The notes below the pieces were generated by a model, which saw only the letters and a list, made by a program, of their open reading frames with translations, ran no database searches and was not told the DNA's origin. 64,000 nt of DNA from Streptomyces pseudovenezuelae. GTDB lineage: Bacteria > Actinomycetota > Actinomycetes > Streptomycetales > Streptomycetaceae. How positions within the stretch are numbered: position 1 is the first letter of the stretch; every line of letters begins with the position of its first letter. The stretch is from contig NZ_JARXVH010000007.1 of assembly GCF_029892565.1 (NCBI RefSeq), positions 186,001-250,000 on the forward strand, in the 5' to 3' direction. Below, piece by piece: positions 7,771 to 16,511 of the stretch. Position numbers and translations under genes: made by a program.

Positions 7771-8637
7771 ATGAAGGTCACCGGGGCAGTGTCGCCCTTT
7801 CTTCCCCTCTGCCAGAAGCTGCTGCCGAGCCGGCTGGCGGGACTCTCCCTGACCCTGCTGAAAGCGACCGCGCTGGAGTTCGCGATCCTCGCGGGACACC
7901 TCCTCCTCTACCCCTCGGGCATCACCCAGGAGCGCCGAGGCCCCGCCGACCCGCTTCCCACACCGGACGGTGCCGCGCGGTTGCCCACCGAGAGCAAGCC
8001 CCCGGTCGTTCTCCTGCACGGCTTCATAGACAACCGCTCGGTCTTCGTCCTGCTGCGCCGCAGCCTCGCCCAGCACGGCAGGCAGCAGGTCGAGTCGCTG
8101 AACTACTCGCCGCTGACCTGCGACATCCGCACCGCGGCCGAGTTGCTGGGCCGGCACATAGAGGAGATCTGCGAGCGCACGGGCAGCGGGCAGGTCGACA
8201 TCGTCGGGCACAGCCTCGGCGGACTGATCGCGCGGTACTACGTGCAGCGCCTCGGCGGCGACCTACGCGTCCGCACGCTGGTGACGCTCGGCACCCCGCA
8301 CTCCGGCACCCGCGTGGTGCCGCTGGCCAACGCGCACCCGATCGTGCGCCAGATGCGCCCCGGCTCGGACGTCCTGGAGGAGCTGACCCGGCCCGCGCCG
8401 GGCTGCCGTACGCACTTCGTCAGTTTCTGGAGCGACCTCGACCACCTGATGGACCCGCTGGAGACCGCCTGCGTCGACCACCCCGACCTGATCGCGCAGA
8501 ACGTGCGGGTGAGCGGAATCGGACATCTCGCTTTGCCCGTGCACCCCGCGGTCGCGACCGGGATACGGCAGGCGCTCGACACCCCGGAGACAGGATCCGA
8601 GGCAGCCGCGCGCGCCGACGGTCTGACGGTCGCGTGA
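7771..8637 (+). CDS. Alpha/beta-hydrolase, triacylglycerol lipase-like, membrane-associated
   Basis: The 288-residue protein has a hydrophobic N-terminal stretch (about 24-46) that could be a signal anchor, then an alpha/beta-hydrolase core. The oxyanion HGF is at 83-85 and the nucleophile S148 lies in GHSLGG. The terminal GIGHLALPVHP supplies the catalytic histidine; the acid is probably in FWSDLDHLMD. This matches the EstA/LipA-type lipases of Streptomyces that act on ester lipids outside or at the membrane. AGGAGG stands just upstream of ATG 7771. It is followed, same strand, by the M23 peptidase gene after 272 bp. Substrate is not deducible. Confidence 0.82.
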   Translation: MKVTGAVSPFLPLCQKLLPSRLAGLSLTLLKATALEFAILAGHLLLYPSGITQERRGPADPLPTPDGAARLPTESKPPVVLLHGFIDNRSVFVLLRRSLAQHGRQQVESLNYSPLTCDIRTAAELLGRHIEEICERTGSGQVDIVGHSLGGLIARYYVQRLGGDLRVRTLVTLGTPHSGTRVVPLANAHPIVRQMRPGSDVLEELTRPAPGCRTHFVSFWSDLDHLMDPLETACVDHPDLIAQNVRVSGIGHLALPVHPAVATGIRQALDTPETGSEAAARADGLTVA

Positions 8638-8831
8638 CGACGGCGCACCCCTCAGTGACGCCTCCGCAGAGCTGAGCAACGCCTCCGCACAGCCGTCCCA
8701 CACCCCCCGGACGCCCCTCAAACAGCTCCCGCGCATCGAACGCTCTTCGAACACAGGGCCAAACCCTCGCCCGGCCTCCCCCGAAACACAGCCGAATGCC
8801 CGTTTCCTGCGAGCACAAAACCTGTTGAAGA

Positions 8832-8861
8832 TTGTCGCGCCCGCGTACTGCCGGGTACAGT
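8832..8861 (+). promoter_or_regulatory. Candidate housekeeping promoter of the M23 peptidase gene
   Basis: TTGTCG at 8832-8837 and TACAGT at 8856-8861 are 18 bases apart and stand about 50 bases before the chosen GTG start. This fits the HrdB-type consensus loosely. Confidence 0.4.
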
Positions 8862-8909
8862 CGCCGCACTGCTCTGCCAGCCCCTGTTGTCGAGGCGAAA
8901 GAGAAGTTG

Positions 8910-10433
8910 GTGAACGACCGTCACCCGTCGGGGATCATGACCACCCCGGCTCCGGCTTCCGAGGCCGCCGCGACGCATTACGCGTCCTATGGCACCCAGG
9001 AAGGCCAGTACGGCGACTTCACCACGTACGGCGACTACGACGCCAACGGTTTCGCGACCGGTGCCGGCGCCCACGCCACAGCGACCTTCGCCGCCGACCC
9101 CCTCTTCGGCTGCCTCCCTGACGACGGCACCGGCGCCGCAGGCACCGGCACGTACGACAGCTCGACCTGGTCCACCGGCGGCCAGCAGAACCTGAACTAC
9201 GACGCGTACGCGGCCCAGCACCAGGCCGCCTACGACACCGGCGCGTACGAGACGACCGCCTGGTCGGCCGAGTACCAGCAGCTCTCCGCCATCCCGCCGC
9301 AGGCCAACGGAAACGACACCTCCGGCCAGTGGGACGCGAGCGCCTGGCTCCAGCCCGACCAGACCACCGCCGCCGCCGACCAGACCCAGCACTGGCAGTG
9401 GGGCACGCAGGCCTTCGACACCGGCGCCTACGACGCCACGCAGTGGAACTCGGACGGTCAGAGCGGCGGCACCGACGCGCCCGCGACCGCCGTCTTCGAG
9501 CAGGTCGCAGCGGGCGAAGAGGGCGAGCGGCACGAGCAGTTCGAGGACTACTCCGAGTACGACACCGCCGGGTACGGCGAACACGCCCCGGCCGAGGGCG
9601 AGTTGGCCTCCACCGGTGAACTGCCCGCTGTGGCCCCCCTGTTGGACGACCAGGAAGAGGTCGTACCGCCGCAGGGCCGCGCGGCCACCAGGAACGCGAA
9701 CCGCTCCCGCCGCCGTCCGCCCCCCAAGCGCTCCGCGCTGCTGACCATCGCCGTGCCGTCGGCGTGTGTGATGGGCGTGGCCGGCGTCGCCGCCGCCTCC
9801 GTCGGCACGTTCTCCAGCGAGCAGGACACGTCGACCACGGCCTCGGACACCACCGCGGTGAAACCGGCCGCCGCCAACAACAAGCTGGACGCCCAGCTCA
9901 AGAGCCTCTCCGCCGGCGCCGACGACTTCGCCGACCGGGCCAGCCGTACGCAGGAACGTATCGACCTCAAGGCCGAGCAGCTGGCCGAGAAGAAGAAGGC
10001 CGCCGCGGAGGCGGCCCGCAAGGAGCGGCTGCGCCCCAAGTACGCCCTCCCGGTCGCGCAGCACGGCCTCAGCGCCTACTTCGGCCAGGCCGGCATCAAC
10101 TGGATGTCCGTGCACACCGGTATCGACTTCCCGGTCTCGTACGGCACGAAGGTGATGGCCGCGACCGACGGCACCGTACGGACGCAGTGGAACAGCGCCT
10201 ACGGCAACATGATGATCGTGACCGCGAAGGACGGTACGGAGACGTGGTACTGCCACCTCTCCACCTACCAGGTCGCCTCCGGCACGACCGTGAAGGCCGG
10301 CGACCCGATCGCGTACTCCGGGAACTCGGGCAACTCGACCGGCCCGCACCTGCACTTCGAGGTCCGGCCCGGCGGCGGCTCGGCCATCGACCCGCTCCCG
10401 TGGCTGCGCAGCCACGGCATCAACCCGACGTGA
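8910..10433 (+). CDS. M23 family metallopeptidase, membrane-anchored
   Basis: This 507-residue protein has a long, acidic, Tyr/Thr/Gln/Ala-rich cytoplasmic N-terminus (about 1-255). Next comes a basic patch and one membrane span (ALLTIAVPSACVMGVAGVAA, about 276-295), then a short coiled coil. The C-terminal LytM/M23 domain has zinc ligands H402 and D406 (HTGID) and the active-site pair H480/H482 (HLHFE). M23 enzymes cut peptidoglycan cross-bridges or stem peptides. GTG 8910 is chosen because it follows the promoter-like sequence; an upstream in-frame start at 8832 lies inside it. The repetitive acidic N-terminus inside the cell is unusual for an autolysin and may bind cytoplasmic partners. 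A strong terminator follows. Confidence 0.87.
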   Translation: MNDRHPSGIMTTPAPASEAAATHYASYGTQEGQYGDFTTYGDYDANGFATGAGAHATATFAADPLFGCLPDDGTGAAGTGTYDSSTWSTGGQQNLNYDAYAAQHQAAYDTGAYETTAWSAEYQQLSAIPPQANGNDTSGQWDASAWLQPDQTTAAADQTQHWQWGTQAFDTGAYDATQWNSDGQSGGTDAPATAVFEQVAAGEEGERHEQFEDYSEYDTAGYGEHAPAEGELASTGELPAVAPLLDDQEEVVPPQGRAATRNANRSRRRPPPKRSALLTIAVPSACVMGVAGVAAASVGTFSSEQDTSTTASDTTAVKPAAANNKLDAQLKSLSAGADDFADRASRTQERIDLKAEQLAEKKKAAAEAARKERLRPKYALPVAQHGLSAYFGQAGINWMSVHTGIDFPVSYGTKVMAATDGTVRTQWNSAYGNMMIVTAKDGTETWYCHLSTYQVASGTTVKAGDPIAYSGNSGNSTGPHLHFEVRPGGGSAIDPLPWLRSHGINPT

Positions 10434-10450
10434 TCCCCTCGACTTCCTTC

Positions 10451-10478
10451 TGAGCCCCCGCCTTGCAGCGGGGGCTCA
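10451..10478. terminator. Bidirectional terminator between the M23 gene and pcrA
   Basis: A perfect 11-bp stem (10451-10461 with 10468-10478) with loop CTTGCA sits in the 55-bp gap between two convergent genes. Confidence 0.85.
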
Positions 10479-10488
10479 ACTCATTCGG

Positions 10489-12981
10489 CTACAGCTTCTC
10501 CACCGGCGCGTACCGCAGCAGCAGCCGCTTCGGCTTCTCCTCGCCGAAGTCGACCGTCGCCTCCGCGTTCGCACCCGTGCCCTTGACCGCCACGACCGTG
10601 CCGAGTCCGAACTGGTCGTGCGTCACCCGGTCGCCGACGGCCAGCGACACCACCGGCTTCTCTGAACTCCGGCGCGTGGCGAAGCCGGACGCGCCCGAGG
10701 CGGAGGAACGGGAGCGGGACGAGGACAGGGAGGCCGCCACGCCCGACGCCGGCCCGGCGGGGGCCTGTGCGACGGCGCCGGTCCGCTTCCAGTCGACGTG
10801 GTGCGTCGGGATCTCCTCCAGGAAGCGGGAGGGCGGGTTGTACGACGGCTGCCCCCAGGCGCTGCGCAGGGAGGAGCGGGTGAGGTACAGGCGCTCACGC
10901 GCGCGTGTGATGCCGACGTACGCGAGGCGGCGTTCCTCCTCCAGCTCCTTGGGCTGGCCGAGGGCGCGCATGTGCGGGAAGACGCCGTCCTCCATGCCGG
11001 TGAGGAAGACGACCGGGAACTCGAGGCCCTTGGCGGTGTGCAGGGTCATCAGGGTGATGACGCCGGAGCCGTCCTCCTCCTCGTCCGGGATCTGGTCGGA
11101 GTCGGCGACCAGGGCCACCCGCTCCAGGAAGGCGGCGAGCCCGACGGGCGTCTCGCTCTCGCCGTCGCTGTTCTCCTGCTCGAACTCCAGGGCCACGGCG
11201 GCGAGTTCCTGGAGGTTCTCGATGCGGGTCTCGTCCTGCGGGTCGGTGGAGGCCTGCAACTCGGCGAGGTAGCCGGTCCGTTCGAGGATCGCCTCAAGGA
11301 CGGTCGCCGGGCCCGCGCCGGACTCGACGATCGTACGGAGGTCCTCCATCAGCGTGTTGAACTTCTTGACCGCGTTCGTCGACCGAGAGGCCATGCCGTA
11401 CGCCTCGTCGACGCGGCGCAGCGCCTGCGGGAAGCTGATCTTCTCGCGCTGCGAGAGCGCGTCGATCATCGCCTCGGCGCGGTCGCCGATGCCGCGCTTG
11501 GGCACGTTCAGGATGCGGCGCAGCGGGACGGAGTCCTCCGGGTTGGCCAGCACCCGCAGGTAGGCCAGGACGTCCCGGACCTCCTTGCGCTCGTAGAAGC
11601 GGACACCGCCGACGACCTTGTAGGGCAGGCCGACGCGGATGAAGATCTCTTCGAAGACACGGGACTGCGCGTTGGTGCGGTAGAAGACGGCGACATCGCC
11701 GGCCTTCGCGTCGCCCGCGTCGGTGAGACGGTCTATCTCCTCGGCCACGAACTGGGCCTCGTCGTGCTCGGTGTCCGCCACGTAGCCGGTGATGCGCGCA
11801 CCCGCGCCCGCGTTGGTCCACAGGTTCTTGGGGCGGCGGGACTCGTTGCGCTCGATGACCGCGTTGGCCGCGGAGAGGATCGTCTGCGTGGAGCGGTAGT
11901 TCTGCTCCAGGAGGATCGTCGTCGCGTCCGGGTAGTCCTCCTCGAACTGGAGGATGTTGCGGATGGTCGCGCCGCGGAAGGCGTAGATCGACTGGTCCGC
12001 GTCACCCACCACGCACAGCTCGGCGGGCGGCAGGTCGTGCTCGGCCGGCGGCACGTCGACGGGGTGCTCGCCGGTGCCGACGAGCGCGCGCACGAGCGCG
12101 TACTGCGCGTGGTTGGTGTCCTGGTACTCGTCGACCAGGACGTGGCGGAAGCGGCGCCGGTAGTGCTCGGCGACGTCCGGGAAGGCGCGCAGCAGGTTGA
12201 CCGTCGTCATGATCAGGTCGTCGAAGTCGAGGGCGTTGGCCTCGCGCAGCCGCGACTGGTACATGGCGTAGGCCTGGGCGAGGGTCTTCTCGAAGCCGTC
12301 GGTGGCCTGGGCGGCGAAGTCCTCCTCGTCGATCAGCTCGTTCTTCAGGTTGGAGATCTTGGCGCTGAAGGACTTCGGCGGGTAGCGCTTGGGGTCGAGG
12401 TCCAGGTCGCGGCAGACCAGGGCCATCAGGCGCTTGGAGTCGGCGGCGTCGTAGATCGAGAACGACGACGTGAAGCCGAGCTTCTTGCTCTCCCGGCGCA
12501 GGATGCGCACGCACGCGCTGTGGAAGGTCATCACCCACATCGCGTTCGCGCGCGGGCCGACGAGCTGCTCGACGCGCTCCTTCATCTCGCCCGCGGCCTT
12601 GTTGGTGAAGGTGATCGCGAGGATCTGCCCGGGGTGCACGTTGCGCTCGCCGAGGAGGTAGGCGATGCGGTGGGTGAGCACGCGGGTCTTGCCGGAGCCG
12701 GCGCCGGCCACGATGAGCAGGGGCGTGCCGGCGTGCACGACGGCCGCGCGCTGGTTCTCGTTCAGCCCCTCCAGGAGCGCCGCCGCGTCCAGCGCCGGGC
12801 GCGGGGCGCCGTCGCGGTAGTACGCGTCTCTGTCCGGCGGCGCGTCGAACTTCCCGCCGAACAGATCGTCCGGAACGGGCTCCGGAACGTGCTCGTCCTC
12901 GGGTGGCGGCGGGGGCTCCTCCGCGGGCCCACGAGGGGCCTGGAGGTCCGCCAGGAAGCTGTCGTCAAAGAGGCTGCTCAT
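10489..12981 (-). CDS. pcrA: ATP-dependent DNA helicase PcrA/UvrD
   Basis: This 830-residue superfamily 1A 3'-5' helicase acts in nucleotide excision repair, transcription-coupled repair and clearing of replication blocks. Walker A AGAGSGKT is at 92-99. QNYRST, the DEYQDT Walker B stretch, GDADQSIYAFRGA and the C-terminal motifs (LMTLHTAKGLEFPVVFL, VGITRA) follow in order. The C-terminus has the Tudor-like fold (GDRVTHDQFGLGTVV) that in PcrA contacts RNA polymerase. Length fits actinobacterial UvrD1/PcrA, with an extra acidic and Pro-rich N-terminus of about 60 residues. A full-consensus PafBC-type damage promoter ends nine bases before the ATG, so the mRNA is probably nearly leaderless and induced by DNA damage independently of LexA. 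Confidence 0.95.
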   Translation of the reverse strand: MSSLFDDSFLADLQAPRGPAEEPPPPPEDEHVPEPVPDDLFGGKFDAPPDRDAYYRDGAPRPALDAAALLEGLNENQRAAVVHAGTPLLIVAGAGSGKTRVLTHRIAYLLGERNVHPGQILAITFTNKAAGEMKERVEQLVGPRANAMWVMTFHSACVRILRRESKKLGFTSSFSIYDAADSKRLMALVCRDLDLDPKRYPPKSFSAKISNLKNELIDEEDFAAQATDGFEKTLAQAYAMYQSRLREANALDFDDLIMTTVNLLRAFPDVAEHYRRRFRHVLVDEYQDTNHAQYALVRALVGTGEHPVDVPPAEHDLPPAELCVVGDADQSIYAFRGATIRNILQFEEDYPDATTILLEQNYRSTQTILSAANAVIERNESRRPKNLWTNAGAGARITGYVADTEHDEAQFVAEEIDRLTDAGDAKAGDVAVFYRTNAQSRVFEEIFIRVGLPYKVVGGVRFYERKEVRDVLAYLRVLANPEDSVPLRRILNVPKRGIGDRAEAMIDALSQREKISFPQALRRVDEAYGMASRSTNAVKKFNTLMEDLRTIVESGAGPATVLEAILERTGYLAELQASTDPQDETRIENLQELAAVALEFEQENSDGESETPVGLAAFLERVALVADSDQIPDEEEDGSGVITLMTLHTAKGLEFPVVFLTGMEDGVFPHMRALGQPKELEEERRLAYVGITRARERLYLTRSSLRSAWGQPSYNPPSRFLEEIPTHHVDWKRTGAVAQAPAGPASGVAASLSSSRSRSSASGASGFATRRSSEKPVVSLAVGDRVTHDQFGLGTVVAVKGTGANAEATVDFGEEKPKRLLLRYAPVEKL

Positions 12982-12990
12982 CGCTCTCCG

Positions 12991-13013
12991 AGTCTAGAGC
13001 GCCCCACTGACAA
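12991..13013 (-). promoter_or_regulatory. RecA-independent DNA-damage (PafBC-type) promoter of pcrA
   Basis: Read leftward: TTGTCAGTG (13013-13005), eight bases, TAGACT (12996-12991), a complete match to TTGTCRGTG-N8-TAnnnT. The start site would fall about two bases before the ATG at 12981. Confidence 0.85.
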
Positions 13014-13251
13014 CCCGCCGCCGCCCCGAGAACATCCCCGGATTCGGTGACCGCGAGCCCGTCTTCCACCCTCCGGAACCGGACCGTCACCTTCCGCGAT
13101 CACCGCGGCCGCGCCGGACGCTCTCTGACCGAAGGTCACGAAAACGTATCGGGCATATCGAACATCAACCTTCACACAGGCCACACCAGTTGGCTACCGT
13201 CTCAGGCAGGCCGCACGACCCCCACCGGCGAACGTCGCCGGACCGCGCGGC

Positions 13252-13405
13252 CTCCGCCGAGTCCGGAGCGCCGCCGCGCACCCGGAGCCGGGGACCCACA
13301 CCGAACCTTCGGGGTGAATCGGCCCAACTCCGTTCGTGGAGCAGGCCGTAGGGCAACCCTTCCAAGCAGTCCGCCCGAACCCGACAGCTAACCCGGTAGG
13401 CGGAG
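13252..13405 (+). ncRNA. c-di-AMP riboswitch (ydaO-yuaA class)
   Basis: The conserved blocks of the ydaO aptamer occur in order: GCCGGGGACCCA, GGGGTGAATCGG, GGGCAACCCTTCC and CCCGACAGCTAACCCGGTAG. The closing helix P1 is perfect: 13252-13258 pairs with 13399-13405. In actinomycetes this class senses cyclic di-AMP and usually controls cell-wall hydrolases such as Rpf and NlpC/P60 enzymes, as here. It lies in the 445-bp gap between pcrA and the P60 gene; the stretch before 13252 holds the promoter. Confidence 0.93.
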
Positions 13406-13411
13406 CATTGG

Positions 13412-13427
13412 AAGGAGTCGCCTCCTT
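13412..13427 (+). promoter_or_regulatory. Hairpin hiding the ribosome binding site and start of the P60 gene
   Basis: AAGGAG (13412-13417), the Shine-Dalgarno sequence, pairs exactly with CTCCTT (13422-13427) across the loop TCGC. The second arm runs into the TTG start codon. The CCTTCC of the aptamer could pair with GGAAGG instead. This suggests control of translation initiation by the riboswitch, which is inference. Confidence 0.5.
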
Positions 13428-14587
13428 TGGCGTCGCACCGCAAGTCGCGCCCTTCGGGAACGCGCGTAGCAGGCATACGCACCCCGGCGCTCGCCACGGC
13501 CGCCCTCACCTCCGTGGCCCTGCTCTCCCAGACGGCCGACGCCGCCCCGTCGACGGACGGGAACCCGAGCCTCGAAGAGGTCGAGAAGAAGGTCGACGAC
13601 CTGTACCGCCAGGCGGAGTCGGCGACCGAGAAGTACAACGCGGCCAAAGAGAAGACCGCCAAGCAGCGCAAGCGCGTCGACACCCTTCTCGACAACGTGG
13701 CCCAGCGCACCCAGAAGCTCAACGAGGCGCGGGAGGAGCTCGGTTCCTTCGCCGCCGCCCAGTACCGCACCGGTGCCTCCGCGCCTGATACGTCGACCTT
13801 CCTGCTCGCCGACTCCCCGCAGGACTACTTCGACCGGACCCAGCTGATGGACCGGCTGACCGGCCGCCAGAAGGACGCGGTCGACGACTACGTCACCGAG
13901 CAGTCCGCGACGATGAAGAAGCGCCAGGAGGCCTCCCAGGGGCTGGAGACGCTCAGCGACGCGCAGAGCGGCCTGCGCACGGCCAAGTCGACCGTCCAGA
14001 AGAAGCTCGCCGACGCGCGCGACCTGCTGTCGCAGCTGACCGCCCAGGAGAAGGCGCGGCTCGCCGCGATCGAGAAGAAGAAGCAGCGGGAGGCCGCACG
14101 CAAGGCGGCGGAGCTGGCGGAGCAGCAGGCCGCCGAGGAGAAGGCGGCACAGGAGGCCGCGTCCCAGGGCGGCTCGTCCCCCTCGGGCTCCTCGTCCTCG
14201 GGCACGAGCGGCTCCGACTCCGCGTACGCCACCAAGGCCGCCAAGGCGCTCGCCTTCGCCCGCGCGCAGGTCGGCAGGCCGTACGTGTGGGGCGCCACCG
14301 GCCCCGGCTCCTACGACTGCTCCGGCCTCACCCAGGCCGCCTGGAAGGCCGCCGGCGTCACCCTCCCCCGCGTCACCTACGACCAGGTGAACGCCGGCAC
14401 CACCGTCTCCCTCGCCGACGCCCGACCCGGCGACCTGGTCTTCTTCTACGACGACATCAGCCACGTCGGCCTCTACATCGGCAACGGCATGATGATCCAC
14501 GCCCCCAAGCCCGGCGCGTACGTCCGCGAGGAGTCGATCTACTACGACGGCGAGTCGGCGATCCACAGCGTGGTGCGCCCGGCCTGA
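13427..14587 (+). CDS. Secreted NlpC/P60 peptidoglycan endopeptidase
   Basis: The 386-residue protein has a signal sequence (about 1-40, ending TADAAPS), two long coiled-coil stretches (about 45-245, rich in Glu/Lys/Ala) and a Ser/Gly linker. The C-terminal NlpC/P60 domain has C298 in YDCSGLTQAAW, H346 in DISHVGLYIG and H358 in MIHAPKPG. Such enzymes cut D-Glu to diamino-acid bonds in peptidoglycan stems during growth and sporulation. The TTG start is chosen from the GAAGGAG site 9 bases upstream and matches the TTG start of the paralogue at 16512. Expression is probably controlled by c-di-AMP through the riboswitch. The coiled coil resembles that of RipA/PcsB-type hydrolases, which may keep the enzyme inactive until partner binding. 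Confidence 0.93.
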   Translation: MASHRKSRPSGTRVAGIRTPALATAALTSVALLSQTADAAPSTDGNPSLEEVEKKVDDLYRQAESATEKYNAAKEKTAKQRKRVDTLLDNVAQRTQKLNEAREELGSFAAAQYRTGASAPDTSTFLLADSPQDYFDRTQLMDRLTGRQKDAVDDYVTEQSATMKKRQEASQGLETLSDAQSGLRTAKSTVQKKLADARDLLSQLTAQEKARLAAIEKKKQREAARKAAELAEQQAAEEKAAQEAASQGGSSPSGSSSSGTSGSDSAYATKAAKALAFARAQVGRPYVWGATGPGSYDCSGLTQAAWKAAGVTLPRVTYDQVNAGTTVSLADARPGDLVFFYDDISHVGLYIGNGMMIHAPKPGAYVREESIYYDGESAIHSVVRPA

Positions 14588-14602
14588 CCGACCGACCGGA
14601 GC

Positions 14603-14639
14603 CACGCGCGCGTAGCGGCCGGTTTCGTACGCGCGCGTG
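14603..14639 (+). terminator. Hairpin terminator after the first P60 gene
   Basis: A perfect 12-bp stem, CACGCGCGCGTA at 14603-14614 with its complement at 14628-14639, loop of 13 bases, stands 15 bases after the stop codon. Confidence 0.75.
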
Positions 14640-14771
14640 CCGACCGTTTTCGGCGCCGGGAGGAGTTCGTACCCCCGGCGCCACCTGTCTGCCCCGCGCC
14701 CGCGCGTATTTCCCCACCCCCGCGCGCGTGCCCCACCCGCAACCCACGCCGCGCTCCTTAGCATCGGCCGC

Positions 14772-15755
14772 ATGTCCGGTCTCTCCCCTTTTCGCACCTG
14801 GTGGGCGCAGCGTCCGCCGGCGGCCGGAGCCGTCGTCATGGCGACCGGCATCGTGTCCGTCGGGTGGCATCTGACGGGATACGAGGTCCTGTCGCGGATC
14901 GCCCTGGTGATCGCCTGCGTCGCCTGGCTGGCACTGGCCGCGGACTTCGCCGTACGGCTGCTGCGGCACCGGGCGAGATGGCAGGCGGAGGCGCGGACGC
15001 CGGCCGCGCTGACCGCCGTGGCGGCGACGACCGTGCTCGGCACCCGGTTCGTCGCTCTCGGTCGGCAGACCCTCGCCGAGGCGCTGCTCGCGCTGGCGAC
15101 CGCGCTGTGGCCGGTGCTGCTCGTCGATGTCGTACGGCATTGGAAGCGCCGTATGCCCAGGGGTGTGTTCCTGGGGTGTGTGGCCACGCAGGGCCTCGCC
15201 GTGGTCGCTGCCTCCCTCGCCGGCGCCGAGACCACGGCATGGCTCGCGCACGCGGCCCTCGTGCTGTTCTGGCTCGGCCTCGTCCTCTACGCCGTCGCGC
15301 TGCCCCGCTTCGACCTGCGCCAGGTGGTCACGGGGGCGGGCGACCACTGGATCGCGGGTGGCGCGCTCGCCATCTCGGCGCTCGCGGGGTCGAAGCTCCT
15401 GGCCGCCGACAGCGCGCGGCGGTACCTGTGGAACGACGACGACCGGGGCGTCCTGCGCGCGGTCACGGTCGCGCTGCTCGTGCTCGACCTGGCCTGGTAC
15501 GCCGTACTGCTCGTCGCGGAGGTGGTCCGGCCGCGGCTCGGCTACGACGTGCGCCGCTGGTCGACCGTGTTCCCGATGGGGATGACGGCCGCGGCCGCCC
15601 TGGCGGTGTCCGCCGCGGTGGACGTCCCGTGGCTCAAGGACCCCGGGGAGGTGCTGCTGTGGGTGTCGGTGGCGGCCTGGCTGGCCGTCGCCGCGGGGGC
15701 GCTGCGCACCTACACGGCGGCCGGGGCGCAGGTCACGTCCACAGCACCGCGATGA
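14772..15755 (+). CDS. TDT/SLAC1-family membrane transporter
   Basis: This 327-residue integral membrane protein has about ten hydrophobic helices. It opens FRTWWAQRPPAAGAVVMATG, where PPAAGAVVMATGIVS is the typical first helix of the tellurite-resistance/dicarboxylate transporter (TDT) family. Members move C4-dicarboxylates, sulfite or other anions; the substrate here is unknown. ATG 14772 is chosen since the family conservation begins within ten residues of it. Its last 23 bases overlap the 3' end of the next gene, which is on the other strand. Confidence 0.75.
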   Translation: MSGLSPFRTWWAQRPPAAGAVVMATGIVSVGWHLTGYEVLSRIALVIACVAWLALAADFAVRLLRHRARWQAEARTPAALTAVAATTVLGTRFVALGRQTLAEALLALATALWPVLLVDVVRHWKRRMPRGVFLGCVATQGLAVVAASLAGAETTAWLAHAALVLFWLGLVLYAVALPRFDLRQVVTGAGDHWIAGGALAISALAGSKLLAADSARRYLWNDDDRGVLRAVTVALLVLDLAWYAVLLVAEVVRPRLGYDVRRWSTVFPMGMTAAAALAVSAAVDVPWLKDPGEVLLWVSVAAWLAVAAGALRTYTAAGAQVTSTAPR

Positions 15756-16086
15756 AGATGTTCGCCGTGGTGAGCAGACCCACCAGCCCGAACAGGCTCT
15801 TGTCCACCTTCTCGTCGTCGCGCTTCACGTAGACCAGACCGAGGATCACGATCAGCAGGGCCAGCTTGAGCCCGATCTTGATGTTGTTCACGTGCTGGTC
15901 GTCGGCCTGGTTGAGGCCGACCAGGATCGCGCCGGTGACCAGCATCGTCAGCGCGCCGTGCAGCATCGCCGGGACGAACCGGGCCTCGCCGCGGCCCATC
16001 GCCTTCATCTGGGTGAGGAAGCCGCCGAGCAGCGAGGCGATGCCGATGATGTGCAGGCCGACGAAGAGATGGATGAGTACGTCCAT
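15733..16086 (-). CDS. Small integral membrane protein
   Basis: The protein has 117 residues and three to four membrane helices (about 4-24, 42-60, 73-88 and 98-116). It opens MDVLIHLFVGLHIIGIASLL. A conserved-looking helix is LHGALTMLVTGAILVGL. The family is an uncharacterised actinobacterial one; I cannot name a function. The 3' end overlaps the TDT transporter gene by 23 bp tail to tail, a compact convergent arrangement. Confidence 0.8.
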   Translation of the reverse strand: MDVLIHLFVGLHIIGIASLLGGFLTQMKAMGRGEARFVPAMLHGALTMLVTGAILVGLNQADDQHVNNIKIGLKLALLIVILGLVYVKRDDEKVDKSLFGLVGLLTTANIFIAVLWT

Positions 16087-16511
16087 GAGGCCGGAGCCTA
16101 ATCAGGGGCTCGGGTGCCGCCCGACACCGGGCCGCCCCTCACGCGCCGATCCCGCACAGTCGACGCACAGCCGATCTTGCATAAATGCGGGCCATAGCAC
16201 CGCGTCGCCCATACGTGTCCGGGAATCGTCACATCGGTCAGCGCACTGTGTGAAGTCGACGGACCCGGGCCGGGATCACGATCGTTTCCGGTCACCGGGC
16301 GGTCCGCCGGCGGCAGTTCCGCACATCGCGTTACCAAGCCGTCACCGTCGGGTTTAACGTCCTTCCCCAGGTGACCGGCTCCCCACCGCCGCCCGGGCCA
16401 GGGGCGGCAGTCGGCCACCACCGCCGAGAAGGTCCGGCGGCGGCCCGCTCCCCCTGTGCGGGCCGCCGCCGGACGCGTGAAAGCGGTCGTACGAAAGGAC
16501 GTGCAGTCCAC
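16087..16511 (+). other. Long leader region of the second P60 gene with a 17-bp perfect hairpin
   Basis: No gene is seen in these 425 bases. 16432-16448 pairs perfectly with 16458-16474 (17 bp, all but one pair GC, 9-base loop), 37 bases before the TTG start. No T-run follows, and none of the c-di-AMP aptamer blocks of the first P60 gene are present. The hairpin may control message stability or translation. Confidence 0.5.

Noticed and set aside
13005..13013. LexA (SOS) box before pcrA
   Set aside because: The sequence fits the PafBC-type motif, and no GAAC-N4-GTTC type site was seen there.
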